Shown piece after piece: positions 35,821 to 47,259 of a stretch of 64,000 nt of DNA (the first letter of the stretch is position 1; every line of letters starts with the position of its first letter). The translations under genes were made by a program, and so were the position numbers. Below the pieces are notes generated by a model. It did no database searches, had not been told where the DNA came from, and saw only the letters and a list, made by a program, of their open reading frames with translations. This DNA is from Vitellaria paradoxa (lineage: Eukaryota > Streptophyta > Magnoliopsida > Ericales > Sapotaceae), in contig CM034233.1 of NCBI GenBank assembly GCA_019916065.1, forward strand, positions 55,111,947 through 55,175,946. Direction: 5' to 3'.

Positions 35821-35903
35821 AGTATCACGAGTATCAACCCCTGCATTACCAACTGTAGTAGGTGGTGAGCACTAAATTTCACATGTGCTCAAAAAGTGTT
35901 TAT

Positions 35904-36266
35904 TGTTGGGTCGGTGGACCTTGATAAGTCTGTTCACTCAAACCCTGGGTTCAACGGAGGGGTTTGGGGGGTCCTCCCCCCAAGTGTGGGGTACTTTCGT
36001 AATTTTTTTGTATTTCTGTGTAACCCTAATTCTGTACTTATAAATAGATGAGGGGGGCGCCTATCCCATTGTACAATAGAGAGAAAGAGACTTGTAATTT
36101 TCAGATCATAGTGAAAGACTGCAGCAGCCGTGGACATGGCCCTATTCTGGGGTGAACCACGTAAATCCTTGTGTTTCTCTGTGTGATTGTTATTTTGATT
36201 CAATATTCTTCGTTTTGTTATTTTCGTTTCTCATCGATCCTGGTTAGGAAGGACTAATTCCCAACA
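35904..36266 (+). repeat. 5' LTR of copia-2
   Basis: Contains a G6/C6 hairpin (35964-35984), a TATA box (36039-36046) and AGAGAGAAAGAG downstream of the likely start site. Confidence 0.93.
36039..36046 (+). promoter_or_regulatory. TATA box of copia-2
   Basis: TATAAATA in the 5' LTR, repeated in the 3' LTR at about 40402; likely drives genomic RNA. Confidence 0.6.
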
Positions 36267-36268
36267 AC

Positions 36269-36280
36269 TGGTATCAGAGC
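36269..36280 (+). other. Primer binding site of copia-2
   Basis: TGGTATCAGAGC, complementary to the 3' end of initiator Met-tRNA, two bases after the LTR. Confidence 0.92.
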
Positions 36281-36299
36281 ATTGGTTCGAGTGGGAGCG

Positions 36300-37060
36300 A
36301 TGGCTACAGACGAAAAGGTTAGAATCGATAAATTCAATGGCACAGATTTCAGATTTTGGAAGATGCAAATTGAAGATTATCTGTATCAGAAAAATCTGTA
36401 TGAACCTCTTTCAGCGAAGAAGCCAGCAAACATGAAGGATGAAGATTGGACTCTTCTTGATCGTCAAGCGCTAGTGGTTATTCGGCTAACGTTGTCTCGT
36501 AACATTGCGTTTAACATAGCGAAGGAGAAAACTACAGCAGGTCTGATGGCGGCACTCTCAAACATGTACGAAAAACCTTCTGCCTCAAATAAAGTTTATT
36601 TGATGCGCAGACTGTTTAATCTGAGGATGACAGGAGGCGCCTCGGTGGCTGAGCATCTAAACGAATTCAATATCGTGGTAACACAATTGAGTTCTGTATC
36701 TATTGAATTTGATGATGAGGTTAGGGCTTTGATTCTTCTATCCAGTTTACCAGAAAGTTGGAATGGTACTGTAACGGCAGTGAGCAATTCTTCAGGAAAA
36801 GCAAAGTTGAATTATAATGATGTTCGAGATTTAATTCTGAGTGAAGAAATTTGCAGGAGAGAATTAGGGGAAACATCAGGTTCTGCCTTGAATACAGAAT
36901 TCAGAGGAAGATCAGCGGGAAGAAATCCTAATCGCAACAAATCAAAATCTAAACACAGAAGCAAGTCAAGAACTGGAGAGGGACGAAGCTGTTGAAACTG
37001 TGGAAAGAAGGGACATCTAAAAGCAGATTGCCCGACAGTGAATAAGAACAAAGGTGATCA
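36300..37060 (+). pseudogene. copia-2 gag
   Basis: The start is taken at 36300 (MATDEKVRIDKFNGTDF), the usual beginning of this family; an upstream in-frame ATG at 36282 is less likely. The FNGTDFRFWKMQIEDYL motif, the UBN2 core (about residues 60-190) and a basic Arg/Lys/Ser-rich tail precede the knuckle. The knuckle reads C-stop-N-C-GKKGH-LKADC: the tryptophan codon between the first two cysteines has become TGA (36993-36995). The rest is intact and open, so gag is nearly whole. Confidence 0.9.
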
Positions 37061-38560
37061 AAATCAGAAGTCTGCTAATGCTGCAACAAAAGAAATTCTT
37101 GATGCTTTGATCTTAAGCATTGACAGTCCGCTTGAATCTTGGATTTTAGATTCTGGGGCATCATTCCATTCTACTTCACAGAGGGAAATCATGGACAATT
37201 ACATTGGTGGTGATTTCGGAAAAGTTTATCTAGCTGATGATGAACCTTTGAAGATTGTGGGTAAAGGGAATGTAACAATCAGGTTGCCAAATGGATCTGT
37301 TTGAAAGATACAGAATGTCAGACATGTGCCTGGTTTGAAATGAAATTTAATCTCTATTGGACAACTTGATGATGAAGGTTATGTTGTAACCTTCATGGGT
37401 GGTTTGTGGAAAATTACCAAAGGAGCTATGGTTGTTTCTCGTGGTAAAAAAGAAGGCACTCTTTACATGACTACGAACAATAGGAATGTAGTAGCAATTG
37501 CTGGTGAGAAGGAAGACTCAAATCTATGGCACCGAAAGCTCGAGCATATGAGTCAAAAAGGGATGAAGGTACTTGCAGACAAGGGGAAACTGTCAGATTT
37601 GAAATCAGTGGACATTAACTTTTGTGAAGATTGCATCTTCGACAAACAAGAGAGGGTCAGCTTTTCAAAGGATGGCAGGAAACTGAAGTCAGAAAAGTTG
37701 GAGTTGGTTCATACAGATGTGTGGGGACCTGCACCAGTTTCATCTCTTGGAGGATCATCATACTATGTTACCTTCATTGATGACTCAACGAGAAAGGTAT
37801 GGGCTTATTTTCTAAAACATAAGTATGAAACTTTTGCTATCTTTAAAAGGTGGAAAGCCTTGGTGGAGACTGAAGCAGGTCTGAAAATTAAGTGTTTGAG
37901 ATCATACAATGGAGGGGAATATGAAGAAAATGAGTTCAAGAAATATTGTGCGGAAAGTGGAATTAGAATGGAGAAGACTGTTAAAAAGACACCTCAACAG
38001 AATGGCGTTGCTGAACGCATGAATAGAACTCTGAATGAACGTGCTAGAAGTATGAGAATACATGTTGGATTACCAAAGCAATTTTGGGTAGATGCAGTTA
38101 ATACTGCAGCATATCTGATCAACTGTGGTCCATCTATTCCATTGGATGGAGAATTACCAGAAGAGGTTTGGAGTGGTAAAGAGGTAAATCTTTCTTTTTT
38201 GAAAGTTTTTGGTTATGTCTCATATGTGCATATTGACTCTGCTGATAGAAGTAAACTTGATCCGAAATCTGTTAAATGTACTTTTATTGGGTATGGCATT
38301 GATCAATTTGGTTATCGGTTTTGGGATGATAAAAATTGAAAAATAATAAGAAGTAGAGATGTCATATTTAATGAAAAAGTAATGTATAAAGATAGGGAAA
38401 AGTCTACATCTGAATCTGAATCTGAATCTGTTACTTGTGATGAGCATGTTGAGTTAGAGGGGATTAGTGAGGATGTTTTGAATAGTAGGATTCAGAATAA
38501 TCCTGAAAATATTATTCCACAAACTGAGCAACATACTCCTACTCCTGTTTTGAGATGATC
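37061..38560 (+). pseudogene. copia-2 protease and integrase
   Basis: The protease active site DSGAS lies at 37149-37163. The pre-integrase zinc region starts with LWHRKLEHMS (about 37525) and ends CEDCIF. The integrase core has HTDVWGP (first Asp kept), FIDDSTRKVWAYF and TPQQNGVAERMNRT (Glu kept), but the second catalytic Asp in the usual SDNGGE box is Tyr (SYNGGEY, about 37903-37923), so integrase would be inactive even without the stops. In-frame TGA codons occur at about 37302, 37339, 38337 and 38557. Sequence between 38340 and 38560 is the variable hinge. Confidence 0.9.
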
Positions 38561-40182
38561 AGAAAGACTGTCAAAACCTACACAGCGCTGGTCTCCATCT
38601 TTACATTATTTGTTGCTGTCTGATAGGGGTGAACCCGAAAATTATGATGAGGCTTTGCAGGTTGATGATTCAATTAAGTGGGAGTCAACGATGCAGGATG
38701 AAATGAATTCACTCAAAGCAAATCAGACATGGGAGTTGACTGAACTACCAGCGGGTAAGAAAGCTTTGCACAACAAGTGGGTTTACAGGCTTAACAAGAA
38801 CATGATGGGAGTAAATGCTACAAGGCCAGATTGGTTGCAAAGGGATTTCAACAAAAGGAAGGAGTTGACTACACTGAAATTTTCTCTCCAGTTGTAAAGT
38901 TGACCACTATCAGATTGGTGTTGGGAATTGTGGCTGCTGAAGACTTGCACCTTGAGCAAATGGATGTGAAGACGGCTTTTCTCCATGGTGATTTGGAGGA
39001 GGAAATTTACATGAAGCAACCACAAGGTTTCTTGACACGAGGGAAAGAGGAGCTTGTATGCAAACTTTGAAAAAGTTTGTATGGTTTGAAACAGGCTCCT
39101 AGGCAGTGTGGTACAAGAAATTTGATGGGTTTATGTGTAGCAACGGTTTTACAAGATGCCAAGCAGATCATTGCTGTTATTTCAAGAAGTTTGATAAAAG
39201 TTATATTATTTTACTCTTATATGTTGATGATATGCTTATCGCAGGATCTAGCATTGAAGAGATAAAAAGATTGAAGAAACTTTTGTCCAACCAATTTGAG
39301 ATGAAGGACCTTGGAGTTGCAAACAAAATCCTTGGTATGAGAATTTACAGGGACAAGGCAAATGGTATTTTGAAGTTGTCACAGGCTGAGTATGTCAAGA
39401 AAGTTGTTAAGAGGTTTAGCATGGATGGTGCAAAACCAGTGAGCACCCCATTGGCTAGCCACTTCAGACTTACTAAAGAGCAGTCTCCAAATACCGAAGA
39501 AGAGCAGGCTTACATGGAACGTGTTCCATATGCTTCAGCTATCAGTAGCATAATGTATGCTATGGTTTGTACCAGACCAGACATTGCACATGCAGTGGGA
39601 GTGGTTAGCAGATACATGAGTAATCCAGGCAAGCAGCATTGGGAGGCAGTAAAGTGGATACTTAGATACTTGAGTGGTACTACAGACATGGCACTTTGCT
39701 TTAGACGAACTGGCATCGGGTTATATGGTTACGTTGATGCAGACTTGGCTGGTGATTTGGATAACAGAAAGAGTACTACTGGCTATATTTACACATTGGG
39801 TGGTACAGCAGTGAGTTGGATTTCACAATTACAAAAGATTGTGGCCCTTTCTACAACAGAGGCTGAGTATGTTACTATTACTGAAGCTGGAAAGGAGATG
39901 ATTTGGTTACAGAACTTTCAAGTAGAGTTGGGTAAGACGCAAGAAGGGAATATTTTGCATAGTGACAGTTAGAGTGCTATTCATCTTGCAAAGAATCCAG
40001 CTTTTCATTCTAGGACAAAACACATTCAGCTGAGATACCATTTCATTCATTCACTTGTAGATTATGGAGTCTTGTCTCCTGAGAAGATTCATGGCAGTAA
40101 GAATCCAGCAGATATGTTGACCAAAACAGTCACCATTGACAAACTGAAGTTGTGTGCAACTTCAGTTGGACTTCAAGAGTGA
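38561..40182 (+). pseudogene. copia-2 reverse transcriptase and RNase H
   Basis: RT begins with the WESTMQDEMNSL and NKWVYRL motifs (38670-38790). A frameshift near 38820 moves to the frame with [11 protein letters not shown] and [24 protein letters not shown]; a TGA at 39068 and another shift near 39105 follow. The active site YVDD is at 39220-39231. RNase H has YVDADLAGDLDNRKSTTGY and LSTTEAEYVTITEAGKE (catalytic residues present). A TAG at about 39970 breaks its end; the natural stop is TGA at 40180-40182. Confidence 0.92.
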
Positions 40183-40267
40183 TGAAGGAAGATCAAGCTG
40201 TTGCGGTGTTTTCTCTATGTAATGAAGATGATGGAGAGCTTATGTTATCAGGTTCCAAGTGGAAGAT

Positions 40268-40631
40268 TGTTGGGTCGGTGGACCTTGATAAGTACTGTTC
40301 ACTCAAACCCTGGGTCCAACAGAGGGGTTTGGGGGGTCCTCCCCCCAAGTGTGGGGTACTTTTGTAATTTTCTTGTATTTCTATGTAACCCTAATTCTAT
40401 ACTTATAAATAGATGAGGGGGGCGCCTATCCCATTGTACAACAGAGAGAAAGAGACTTGTAATTTTCAGATCATAGTTAAAGACTGCAGCAGCCGTGGAC
40501 GTAGCCTTATTCTGGGGTGAACCACGTAAATCCTTGTGTTTCTCTGTGTGATTGTTATTTTGATTCAATATTCTTCGTTTTGTTATTTTTGTTTCTCATC
40601 GATCTTGGTTAGGAAGGATTAATTCCCAACA
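40268..40631 (+). repeat. 3' LTR of copia-2
   Basis: 364 bp, preceded by the purine-rich AAGTGGAAGA that serves as polypurine tract. Confidence 0.92.
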
Positions 40632-40888
40632 TTTATAACATATAATTTCTTAACCATGCAAAATTATTAACACTAATTAATAAGAATAAAATTTAAAATC
40701 TTATAATTTTCAAAATATCCATATTTAATCATAACATTCAAATTATAAAGTTACTTAGCCATGATCTCGCAGTCTCATGTTATAAATAAATCATATCACT
40801 TCATTCACATCACCACACATCAATATCATACTATAGGTCAGGTACTCTGTAAGTTTAGTCTGTGACCTCAGAACTAAACCCAAAATAA

Positions 40889-41062
40889 ATCCCCAGGCCT
40901 AAGCCATGGGGTACAACTAGTCCCGCAGTCCTAGATATACTCATCACATCCCCAGATCTCAGTTATGGGATACAATTGGTCCCGCAGTCCCAAATGTACT
41001 GATCACATCCCCAAACCTCAATCATGAGGTACATTTGGTCCCGCAGTCCCAAATGTACTCAT
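40889..41062 (-). repeat. Three 59-bp tandem repeats in X (unit III copy)
   Basis: Copies at 40889, 40948 and 41007 share ATCCCCA, an ATGRGRTACA-like core and GTCCCGCAGTCC. The same array lies at 60301-60463 in the unit V copy. Confidence 0.88.
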
Positions 41063-41701
41063 TTGCCTTAGTAGGCAAACCAGTCCCGCAGTCCCGGTAC
41101 TAAATATACGCTATAATAAGTCGTATATACATTTCGTAGGTTTCTAATCTACTGGTTATGCTAACCACCCTGCGCAGGTTTTGAGACTTTCAACTCTTGG
41201 GCTCTAGAACCCACTCTTTCTAGTACCATTAATGACCCCAACAACCCAAAAATCAAATCTCAAGTAATTCCTTTTATTAACAGCACAACATACACAAAGT
41301 TCTTCCTAATTTGGTTTTTGTGTGTTCTTCCCTTTACTTTATAAGTTTTATGAAGTGTTAATGTGTTTTGGCCCTAAGTTTCATGTTGCCCTTTCATAAA
41401 AATATTCTCATAGAAGATTTATCAAATAAATATCATGCAACCATATTTAGGAATATATATATGCAGCTAGCTTGGTAAATAAAATTTTATATCAAGCATG
41501 TCATGACAATGAAGGATTCAAGACATAAAGTTTGATAATTCATAAAAAAATGGAAAATGAAATATTTTACACTAATTCAAAAGTCTAAAATACTTATAAA
41601 TAAGTCTAGTTTCATAAAAACAAGATTTAAAATTTATTCCTAAAGCCATATAATATAGATTTTAAAAATACTAAATGGGTATTTCTGTTAGAACCATACA
41701 G

Positions 41702-42420
41702 AACAGCTCAATTTCACGATTTTTATAAAATACATTTTAAATCCAAAAATTTTGAAATTTTTACAGAAATCTCATTCATATATCTAGTTTAACATATAAA
41801 AATTTCAAAAATTATATCAACTTTTATCTATACCTTTTATACCAAATATCTGACTGTTGTTAGTACAGCAACGTAAACCAAACAGCCAGGTTTCAATATT
41901 TTTATAAAATAACATATTACTCAAAAATTTATAAAAACTTTATTGTAGAATATCTAACATGTATATTTTCATATATAAAAGCTTTAGAAATTAATTTAAT
42001 CTCTAGGTATCATTTTTATACCAAAAATCAACCTCCTATCAGCACAGCAAATTAAAACAAACAGTCAAACTTCACGATTTTTATAAAATCTATTTTAACT
42101 AAAAACAATATGACATTTTTTCTGAATACTATCTTGGATATGTACTCCCATATATAAAAATATAAAAAATTAATTCGGCTTCTAAGTATGAATTTCATAT
42201 AAAAACAATGTGCTGATCCAGGTACAGAAATTCCAACCAATCAGTCAAGTTTGACTATTTTTAATAAATTCATTTAAATTCCAAAAATTATGAAATTTTT
42301 GCAGGAAACTCTTCTATATGTCTAATTTAACATGTAAAATTTTCATAAATTAAATAAATCTATATGTATGATTTTTATGAGAAAAAAGTATACCCATTTT
42401 AGTGTGAAAGTTCCAGAATT
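41702..42420. repeat. Four degenerate 179-bp tandem repeats in X (unit III copy)
   Basis: An AACAG(T/C)CA-like start followed by CGATTTTTATAAAAT recurs at 41702, 41881, 42060 and 42240, spacing 179, 179 and 180 bp. Copies are strongly diverged but stay in phase. Confidence 0.82.
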
Positions 42421-42480
42421 TCACATGCATAATCAAGAATCAATTCATAGAATAGGTTTTTCATCTCTTGCGCACGCTCG

Positions 42481-42520
<40 letters not shown>
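42481..42520. repeat. (CA)n(TA)n microsatellite
   Basis: About 12 CA then 8 TA dinucleotides; the unit V counterpart is at about 61855-61898 with different lengths. Confidence 0.9.
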
Positions 42521-43139
42521 ACATGATAAAAAAAATTATATCAAATAAACACAATCCCACAATCCCACCTACCTCACTACATACGTAGACGATCGGTGTG
42601 TAAAGCAATCAACACCAACTCAAGTTGGCCTTAAACACGATCCGGTAATCTTCTTTAAAACGCCAATTATGCGTTTTTTAAAAATCTCTCTACGATCTTT
42701 ACTAACGTACAACCGATAGCATGATCTCTCTCATCCCCTCTCTCTTAAATTTGAGAGGCCAAAATAAAAAAAAAATGCAGATTTTTTTTTCTTGGTGGAA
42801 GATCATCGATGGTGAAGGTTTTAAACAACGTAAGAGTCCCCCTCTCTCTTATTCAGATAAATGAACTCATAAAACCCTCCTTAATACTTTCTCTAACTCC
42901 CACACAACCTGCTAACTCTTAGCCTCCCCACAAAAAAATAAACAAACTATCAACGCTTCCCCTCTTTACTGATGAATATAATTACATGCATAATGAGGCA
43001 CGCATTAATGCATACAACATAAAAATAAATTAACACAAAATCACCTACATAAAATATAAATGGTGGTCCAAAATATCAGAATTTTAAATATTATAAATTT
43101 AAAATAAAAAAAAAAGCCAAAAATTTTAGGGTCTTTACA

Positions 43140-44472
43140 ACGCATATATTAATTCATTATGAAAAGCTTATGTATTTTTATGATTAAATTTGAATTCATT
43201 GTCTTATGGGTAATAAATATTCGAAATTGATCATACTTAGTGATGACAAAGAGGAAAATAAAAAAAGAACTCCTGTTATACCAACACCTTCAGAGCTGTC
43301 CGGATAGCAGTGAAACTACAACTAACAGAAAGAGCCAAACACAATTTGTTTGCATTTAATTCCTCTCTACTGTCCGAATACTCAGTCAAGCTATTTGAAC
43401 AGCCACAGCTTTGCTGCACGTTTTATCTTAGGTTTAGGGTTTATTCTTTCGGCATAAATACATATTATTACTATATTGGTCATATGTTTTATAATACAAA
43501 TTCTATAATTTAGTTTGAAGAAAATTAGGTTAGTTTCGAGAGATTTTTAGCTTGGTGTTTTTGGATTCAAGTATAGACTGCTTTAGTACTTTATGGCACA
43601 TCTACCATTTATTTAATAGGGTTTGTTTTCTCTTAATTCTCTTTGTTTGCTTGCCATTTTATCATTAAATCTATATTAGGCTGAGTTTATTTTATTGATC
43701 TAACCCATTAATGATGGGTGGTTTGTTATGGATGATGAGATATGCGTGGATCAATGCTTACAATGTGAAAACTTGCATGTATTGATTTATAGTTTTTACA
43801 TTTGTGTTGATTTATTATGAAGAACTTTCAAAAGCTAGTTTTCTTGTTCATATTTTCTAAAATCACTGAAAAAAATTTTGATTATAATTTCATAATATTC
43901 TTGATTTAAATAAATCAAATTTGAACTAAAAATAAGCTTATTATAATATCTTTCGATTTTCTAATTCTAAATGAGATTTGAAAATTGTGTTTTGGGATTA
44001 AAAAAGGATTTCAGGTAAATATCTACGAATTTATTTTTCCTTAATACGTGAAACTTAAACTAAAATTAAGAGTATATCAAATTGTGAAATAGTGAATTCA
44101 CCTAGATTTATAGGTTAGATCAAGATTCACTTGCATTAATCTTTAATACTTAAAAGTTTATTCGCTATTTTTAATTTTATTATTATTTTATTTGCTTGCT
44201 ATTTTTAAGATTTTAGTAGTTACTTCTATTTGCCTTTAGAGTCGATTGAATTTTCATTGTTGGTTTAGTAATTAATCAACTTATTTAAAACTCTAAATTG
44301 AAAACTTTCATTCCTTAATAATTGAGTCGTAGATAAATTGATCTAGATATAGTGTCACTCCTAATTCATTCAATTCCCTAAGGATATGATCTCGGATTCA
44401 ACGAATTAAAACTATAACGTACACCTTTATAATTAGAGGGGGTTAAATTAGCTATATTTTTAGAGAAGGTCA
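43140..44472 (+). repeat. LTR-like block, unit III
   Basis: Matches 51393-52726. CATAAATACATA near 43453 corresponds to the TATA region of other units, with small deletions. No gene. Confidence 0.6.
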
Positions 44473-47259
44473 AGTTTGCACGTGTATATATAACCAAGGT
44501 TTCATTTTCTTCTTCATGAAGCTCTCATTTCTCATTAGCTTCAAGGTTTGGCATCCATCCCTCTCCCATCTCCCAAAGGTCACCTACAACTGTCCCTTAC
44601 TGCCCATCTGCTACCCTTATTGAGCTAGGGTTGCAGGAGTTACACAATCGGGGAAGAAGATTGGTCAAGTGGGTTATTTATCAAAAATGTATAATTTTGT
44701 GAAATTAGGTCCAAAATTGAGTTAATGGGTTAGGGGAAATAGATTTAGGTATTTGGATGATTGGGTTTTATGATTTAGGAGGAAAGGGGTAGTTAAATGA
44801 GGTAAAAAAAAAATAAGATTGGAATTTATTTAGTAAAATCTAACTCCCTCACCAAAAATACCACTATTGAATTAAACGACAAATTATACAAAATAAATTA
44901 ATCATGCCAAATCAAAACATAAGGAGCTTCATATCGATAAAATTTGGGACCAGAAAAATCAAGAAATATATTAATAAATGAAAAAAATTTTCCAAGGCTG
45001 AATATTCACTTTTAGTATGAGGAGTCCTATTTTTTGATTAAGCCGCAAAAGATAAAGTGTAATTACTCTTAAAATTTTGAGTTCGTATCTCACAAATTGA
45101 GATAACTAGTGGCATGAATTAGAGGTGGAATTGGGTGAGCTCAACCTGAAATAAAAAAAAAAAAAAACAAAATACGAAAGAAAGAAAACAGGGGGAGGGC
45201 TTGGGTAATATTTTCGTAGAACCAAATTGACTATGGGCTAAAAATCTATAACCTGAATTTATTTGGTTGGTATAGCTCATAGGTACCTAGCTTTTCTTAT
45301 ATGAACGTCGTTGTCCATATTCTTATTGCCTTATTTCTTTCTATATATTTGTCTTACTTATCGAATATGTAAACATATAGTTTCATTTTACATTATCAAA
45401 AAATAAATAAAACTGTAATTGTCTATATTTTTACATAACTTACAAGGTAATGCGAACAAAAATATTACCCAGTGGGGGCAGGTGCTTTATTCTTGTGGCT
45501 AGGCCTAATTAAGTGTCAAATCATTCAAATTTGTCCGAATTACATCCTTAGCAAGAATATTGACAAACAAAAAAATAATTGAAATTGTGACACGTGGACA
45601 TCTACCAGTAGAACTAGATATGTTGAAATTAAAAATGAAAAAATATTAATTTTTTGATTAGAATTCATTTTAAAAATTATCAAAAAAATATGAAAAGTTG
45701 TGAACCTATCATTTTAAATAAAAACACCCACTAAGATTCACTCTAATTGTAAAATTATAATTTAACATAGTTTGATAAATTTTGCTACCAAAATATTTTC
45801 AATAAAAAAAATTTGAGAGAAACTTGAAATATAAGGAGTTATTGGTACCATTTCAGAACTTATAACATACTTAAACAACTGTCGCATGCATTCTTAATTT
45901 AACTACTATTAAAATAAAAGCTTTTTGGCACGAGTCCAGTACTCAATCTTAGATGTCGTGTCGGAATACATATTCTACGTATATATATACACTTGTATAT
46001 GTATATCCTCATATTATGATAATACATACTTCCTACCAGGAAACGAATTGAATGTAAGACGAAAAACCATGCGTTGAAAGGCGAAGCATATTTGCTTGTG
46101 GGGCAGAAGACTTGTGGTCCGCCGAATTAAGTTTGAATATAAATTCTAGGAGGTGGACTATACCTATATTTATAGACTAGTTAAAAAAAAAAAAAAAGGA
46201 CTAGACCAATTCCAACGACGCGTGATCATGGAAGGACTCTCAGTTTCTGCATGCAGAAACGCGTTTGTGGACTCTCGGAAGGTGTCCTACTAGTTGAATT
46301 TGTACGTCAAGAATCTTAGTTGGAGTCAAATATTTTTGTAAAGATGAACCTATAAAAGTAAATTTTTATTTATTTTTTTAATTAAAAAATCAAACGTCAT
46401 TTCATTTATAGACCAACGTCCCTTAGTTTTCTCTTTAACGTTTTTTCAATAATTATATATGAATCTCTATGAAATTAAACACAAATTCAATTAAATTTAA
46501 TAAATTTTAATCAATTTAAATCTAAATTATGACAAAATTATGTATTAATTTTTAAATTAGAGAGGTTAATGTATTTTTTAAACAAATTCTTACCCTATTT
46601 ATTTATTTATTTTATTTTATCTAACTTTTTCTAGTAGAATAATAATACTACTGTATTTAATTGGGCATGAATTAATTTTATTGTACTCAAGATAATTGCA
46701 TATGTGAAACATAAATGTAAGTCAAAACATATATATTTGATTCAATTTCAATGTCACTTTTTTATTTAGTTTAATTCAAAACCACATCTAATTCAGCAAG
46801 GCTGGATGGTCATTCAATGTTTAAATTTTAAAATTTAGGCCCTTAATTGTTTTAACTAAAATATAGGAAACTTTGGCCAAAAAATTTAATGATGTAAATT
46901 GCAATTTAGACTTAATTTAATATTTAATATATTTATGACATTATAGTTTGACTTCAATCATTCTGAAAATTAAACCCCTAACTTGTGAGTTTTTAGATTA
47001 ATTTTTTTATAATTAAATAAAAATTGTATTGAAAGAGTATTAAAGAGATACTAAACAGTACAAAAAAAACATTCAAAACCCCCTCTTGAAAAGAAAAGTA
47101 GAACCTACCACTAACAATAAATCACGCATCCCTCATGCTTTCTATGAAGTGTAAAAAACTATCCAAATCCAGCTCGATATATACTTCCCACTCAACTATA
47201 CAGAATTTTCCAAAATAAAAAAAGAAATAAAAAAATAAAAACTCTTTAATTTTATCTGT
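44473..47259. other. Unit III spacer, including the palindrome at 46243-46260
   Basis: Collinear with the other units. GCATGC-centred palindrome intact. AT-rich, no gene seen. Confidence 0.75.

Larger units (their letters stand above)
35904..40631 (+). mobile_element. Full-length Ty1/copia retrotransposon (copia-2), TNT1/Tork-like
   Basis: LTRs of 363 and 364 bp (TGTTGGGTCGG...AATTCCCAACA) bound it, with exact target duplication TTTAT (35899-35903, 40632-40636). The unit V copy of X shows the empty site GTGTTTATAACATA. By hand the LTRs differ at about 14 positions plus one indel, mostly transitions. All copia domains are present in order, broken by stops and frameshifts. Its wording is close to the common TNT 1-94-type polyproteins of plants. 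Confidence 0.93.
35821..43139 (-). mobile_element. Solo LTR X, copy in unit III, 5'-deleted and split by copia-2
   Basis: 35821-35903 and 40632-43139 together match 59970-62503. The right end GGGTCTTTACA and the following ACGCA correspond to the end and target copy of the intact X in unit V. About 290 bp of the left end are missing through the deletion that joined it to unit II. Copia-2 interrupts it at TTTAT. Confidence 0.82.

Noticed and set aside
40889..41062. Regular 59-bp repeats that could suggest a CRISPR-like array
   Set aside because: Repeats are contiguous without unique spacers and lie in a plant LTR.
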